Source: Polaromonas sp. (GTDB taxonomy: Bacteria > Pseudomonadota > Gammaproteobacteria > Burkholderiales > Burkholderiaceae_C). Taken from it: DNA of 14,038 nucleotides. The position numbers and the translations under genes were made by a program. The notes below the pieces were generated by a model. It was not told the origin of the DNA and made no database searches. It worked only from the letters and a program-made list of their open reading frames with translations. This document shows positions 12,259 to 14,038 of the stretch, piece after piece (position 1 is the stretch's first letter; every line of letters starts with the position of its first letter). The stretch is from positions 1-14,038 of the forward strand of contig JAHFQQ010000059.1 in the NCBI GenBank assembly GCA_023259235.1. Reading direction: 5' to 3'.

Positions 12259-14038
12259 ATGTTGTTAGCTTCCGGAATCGATCTGTCAGCGCTTCTTGCC
12301 GGTTCCCGTCCGGTATTGGCGCGCGCCATTACCCTGATTGAAAACGACCGGCCTGGCGCCACCGACTTGTCGGCCAGCCTGAGTCCGCATTGCGGACGGG
12401 CGCAAGTGGTCGGTATCACGGGAGCGCCGGGTGCCGGCAAATCGACCCTGATCAACGCCTTGCTCGGGGAGTTGGTCGGGCGCGACAAGCGCGTTGCCGT
12501 GCTGGCCGTCGACCCATCCAGTCCGATCACTGGCGGCGCCGTCCTCGGCGACCGGGTACGCATGGACCAGCATGGCGCGCACGACCGCGTGTTCATCCGT
12601 TCTGTATCGGCGCGCGGTCACCTGGGCGGCCTGTCGCGCACGGCGGGCAAGATCATCGATGTGCTCGACGCAGCCGGCTTCGACGTTGTCATCGTCGAAA
12701 CGGTCGGTGCGGGTCAGTCCGAAGTCGAAATCAGTCATTTCGCCGATACCCGGATCGTGATCTGTGCGCCCGGCCTGGGCGACGATGTGCAGGCGATCAA
12801 GGCGGGAATCCTTGAAATCGCGGATATCCTGGTGGTCAGCAAGGCAGACCAGCCGCAAGCCGGGCGCACCACGCGTGATCTGCAGTCAATGCTGCACTTG
12901 CGTCGTTCCGCCAATTGGCAGGTCGAGGTGCTGCAAACGACGGCAACCAGCGGCGAAGGGATTGCCGCGCTGGCCGACAAAATTGAACAGCATGCCCGTG
13001 CGGCAGGCGTCGGACAGCGGCTGAAATCGGTGCTTCCGGTTGTGCCGCCGAGTTCCGGCAGTGATTCGCGCGCCACCGACGATGACCTGATGCAACAGAT
13101 CAGCAACTGGCGTGCCGCCGGTAAAAGCGTGGCGCTGGCGACCGTGGTGCGTACCTGGGGTTCGTCGCCGCGCCAGCAAGGCAGCCATCTGGCGGTCGAG
13201 GAGGGCGGGGCGTTTCTCGGCTCGGTATCTGGCGGCTGCATTGAAGGTGCAGTAATTACCGAAGCGCAGGCCGTGATTGCCGACGGCCGCCCGCGGTTGC
13301 GGGAATTCGGCGTTACTGACGCCATGGCATGGGAAGTCGGCCTGTCCTGCGGCGGACGGATCGGAGTCTACGTGGAGCGCATCGCCCCTGACGGCTGGTT
13401 CGATCAACTTCTCACCGCGCGCACCGCCAAACGGCCGGTTGCCATGGTTACGCGGCTGGCGGACGGCGAGCAGACGCTGGTGTTCCAGGACGAGGCCGCG
13501 GGCGGCTTGGTGCTCACTGCGGCGCAGTTCGACGAAGCGCGCAAGATGCTGCGTGCTGACCGCAGCGGCGCGCTCGAATCGGGCGACGGCACGCTGTTTG
13601 CACGCGCTTATGTCACCGCACCGCGCCTGATGATTATCGGCGCGGTGCATATCGCCCAGGCGCTGGCACCGATGGCGGCCATGGCAGGATTCGACGTCAG
13701 CGTGATCGACCCGCGCCGTGCATTCGCAACGCCAGCGCGCCTGCCTGGGGTCTCCATTAGCACCGCATGGCCGGACAAGGCGCTGGAACAGGCGGGGATC
13801 GATGCGCAAACCGCGGTTGTGACGCTGTCGCACGATCCCAAGCTGGATGATCCGGCGCTGATTGTGGCATTGCGCAGCAAGGCGTTCTACATCGGTGCGT
13901 TGGGTAGCACGCGCACCCACGCCAAGCGCGCCGAGCGGTTTGCGGAGCTGGGTCTGGGTGGATCGCTCGGCCGTATCCGGGCTCCGATCGGGCTTGACCT
14001 GGGCGGTCGCGCGCCAGCGGAAATCGCTGTATCAATCC
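12259..14038 (+). CDS. MeaB/ArgK-type GTPase fused to XdhC/CoxI-type molybdenum-cofactor chaperone (3' end beyond window)
   Basis: At least 593 residues are encoded, with no stop before the window ends. Residues 1-270 are a MeaB-like SIMIBI GTPase: the opening LARAITLIEND, P-loop GAPGAGKST (55-63), VDPSSPITGGAVLGDR (from Val84), SARGHLGG, ETVGAGQSE (147-155) and SKAD (194-197, with Ser for the usual Asn). MeaB proteins guard and load cobalamin-dependent acyl-CoA mutases. Residues from about 274 are a full XdhC: TWGSSPRQQGS, GSVSGGCIEG (Cys327), LSCGGRIG (Cys364), then a Rossmann domain (MIIGAVHIAQ, near 457-466; VIDPR; FYIGALGSTRTHAKR; IGLDLGGRAPAEIA). XdhC binds sulfurated molybdenum cofactor and delivers it to xanthine-dehydrogenase-type enzymes. 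The MeaB dimerisation arm is replaced by the XdhC part. ATG 12259 has GAGAGG upstream. The combined function is inferred: GTP-dependent cofactor insertion into a molybdenum hydroxylase. Confidence 0.9.
   Translation, partial: MLLASGIDLSALLAGSRPVLARAITLIENDRPGATDLSASLSPHCGRAQVVGITGAPGAGKSTLINALLGELVGRDKRVAVLAVDPSSPITGGAVLGDRVRMDQHGAHDRVFIRSVSARGHLGGLSRTAGKIIDVLDAAGFDVVIVETVGAGQSEVEISHFADTRIVICAPGLGDDVQAIKAGILEIADILVVSKADQPQAGRTTRDLQSMLHLRRSANWQVEVLQTTATSGEGIAALADKIEQHARAAGVGQRLKSVLPVVPPSSGSDSRATDDDLMQQISNWRAAGKSVALATVVRTWGSSPRQQGSHLAVEEGGAFLGSVSGGCIEGAVITEAQAVIADGRPRLREFGVTDAMAWEVGLSCGGRIGVYVERIAPDGWFDQLLTARTAKRPVAMVTRLADGEQTLVFQDEAAGGLVLTAAQFDEARKMLRADRSGALESGDGTLFARAYVTAPRLMIIGAVHIAQALAPMAAMAGFDVSVIDPRRAFATPARLPGVSISTAWPDKALEQAGIDAQTAVVTLSHDPKLDDPALIVALRSKAFYIGALGSTRTHAKRAERFAELGLGGSLGRIRAPIGLDLGGRAPAEIAVSI

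Noticed and set aside
12886..13920. Long minus-strand open frame (344 codons) opposite the fusion gene
   Set aside because: It lies antisense to well-conserved MeaB and XdhC motifs, has no ribosome-binding site and its translation has no recognisable domain. Long antisense frames are common opposite GC-rich genes.
1..14038. CRISPR arrays, tRNA or rRNA genes, insertion sequences
   Set aside because: I saw no regularly spaced repeats, no tRNA-like cloverleaf or rRNA sequence, and no transposase or terminal inverted repeats with target duplications.

Overview
The window looks like a stretch of chromosome from a Gram-negative proteobacterium, most likely a betaproteobacterium (Burkholderiales or a relative). 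This rests on the GC-rich coding with strong GC3 bias, the NodT-type outer membrane lipoprotein (AGC-VAGPDF lipobox), a class II cytochrome c, and the overall style of the genes. It cannot be placed to genus from sequence alone.

Left part (1-8524). The window opens in the tail of an unidentified gene, followed by the wreck of a dusC-like tRNA-dihydrouridine synthase gene (107-395) that keeps only pieces of its start, middle and end. From 561 a tightly packed plus-strand operon encodes a TetR regulator, a membrane fusion protein, an FtsX/MacB-type ABC permease and its ATPase (junctions GTGA, ATGA and a 1-base gap). A near-perfect 18-bp palindrome lies between a candidate promoter and the tetR start, which suggests autoregulation. 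After 189 bases without a gene come a small four-helix membrane protein, a broken LpxR-type (DUF2219) lipid A deacylase gene, a periplasmic class II cytochrome c, and the outer-membrane efflux lipoprotein that probably completes the tripartite exporter. A conserved-looking minus-strand protein of unknown function closes this part.

Middle (8801-9651). A stand-alone phospholipase/carboxylesterase-type serine hydrolase is followed by a probable intrinsic terminator in a convergent intergenic region.

Right part (9652-14038). This is the most unusual region. A minus-strand operon reads, in transcription order: two small paralogous proteins of unknown family, a 67-residue zinc-ribbon protein, a 15-codon open frame, a cysteine-containing protein resembling the ATC-hydrolase family, and an NAD-type short-chain dehydrogenase. 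The first five are chained by TGATG or ATGA overlaps. Divergent from them, across an AT-rich region carrying two copies of a TATGCA-N6-TGCATA dyad, starts a large gene that runs off the window. Its product fuses a complete MeaB/ArgK-type GTPase domain to a complete XdhC/CoxI-type molybdenum-cofactor chaperone. My inference is that the right part is an uncharacterised catabolic or cofactor-maturation locus built around a molybdenum hydroxylase whose subunits would lie beyond position 14038. The substrate cannot be told from this window.

Two genes (dusC and lpxR) have decayed in the same way: a large internal deletion with recognisable ends left behind.
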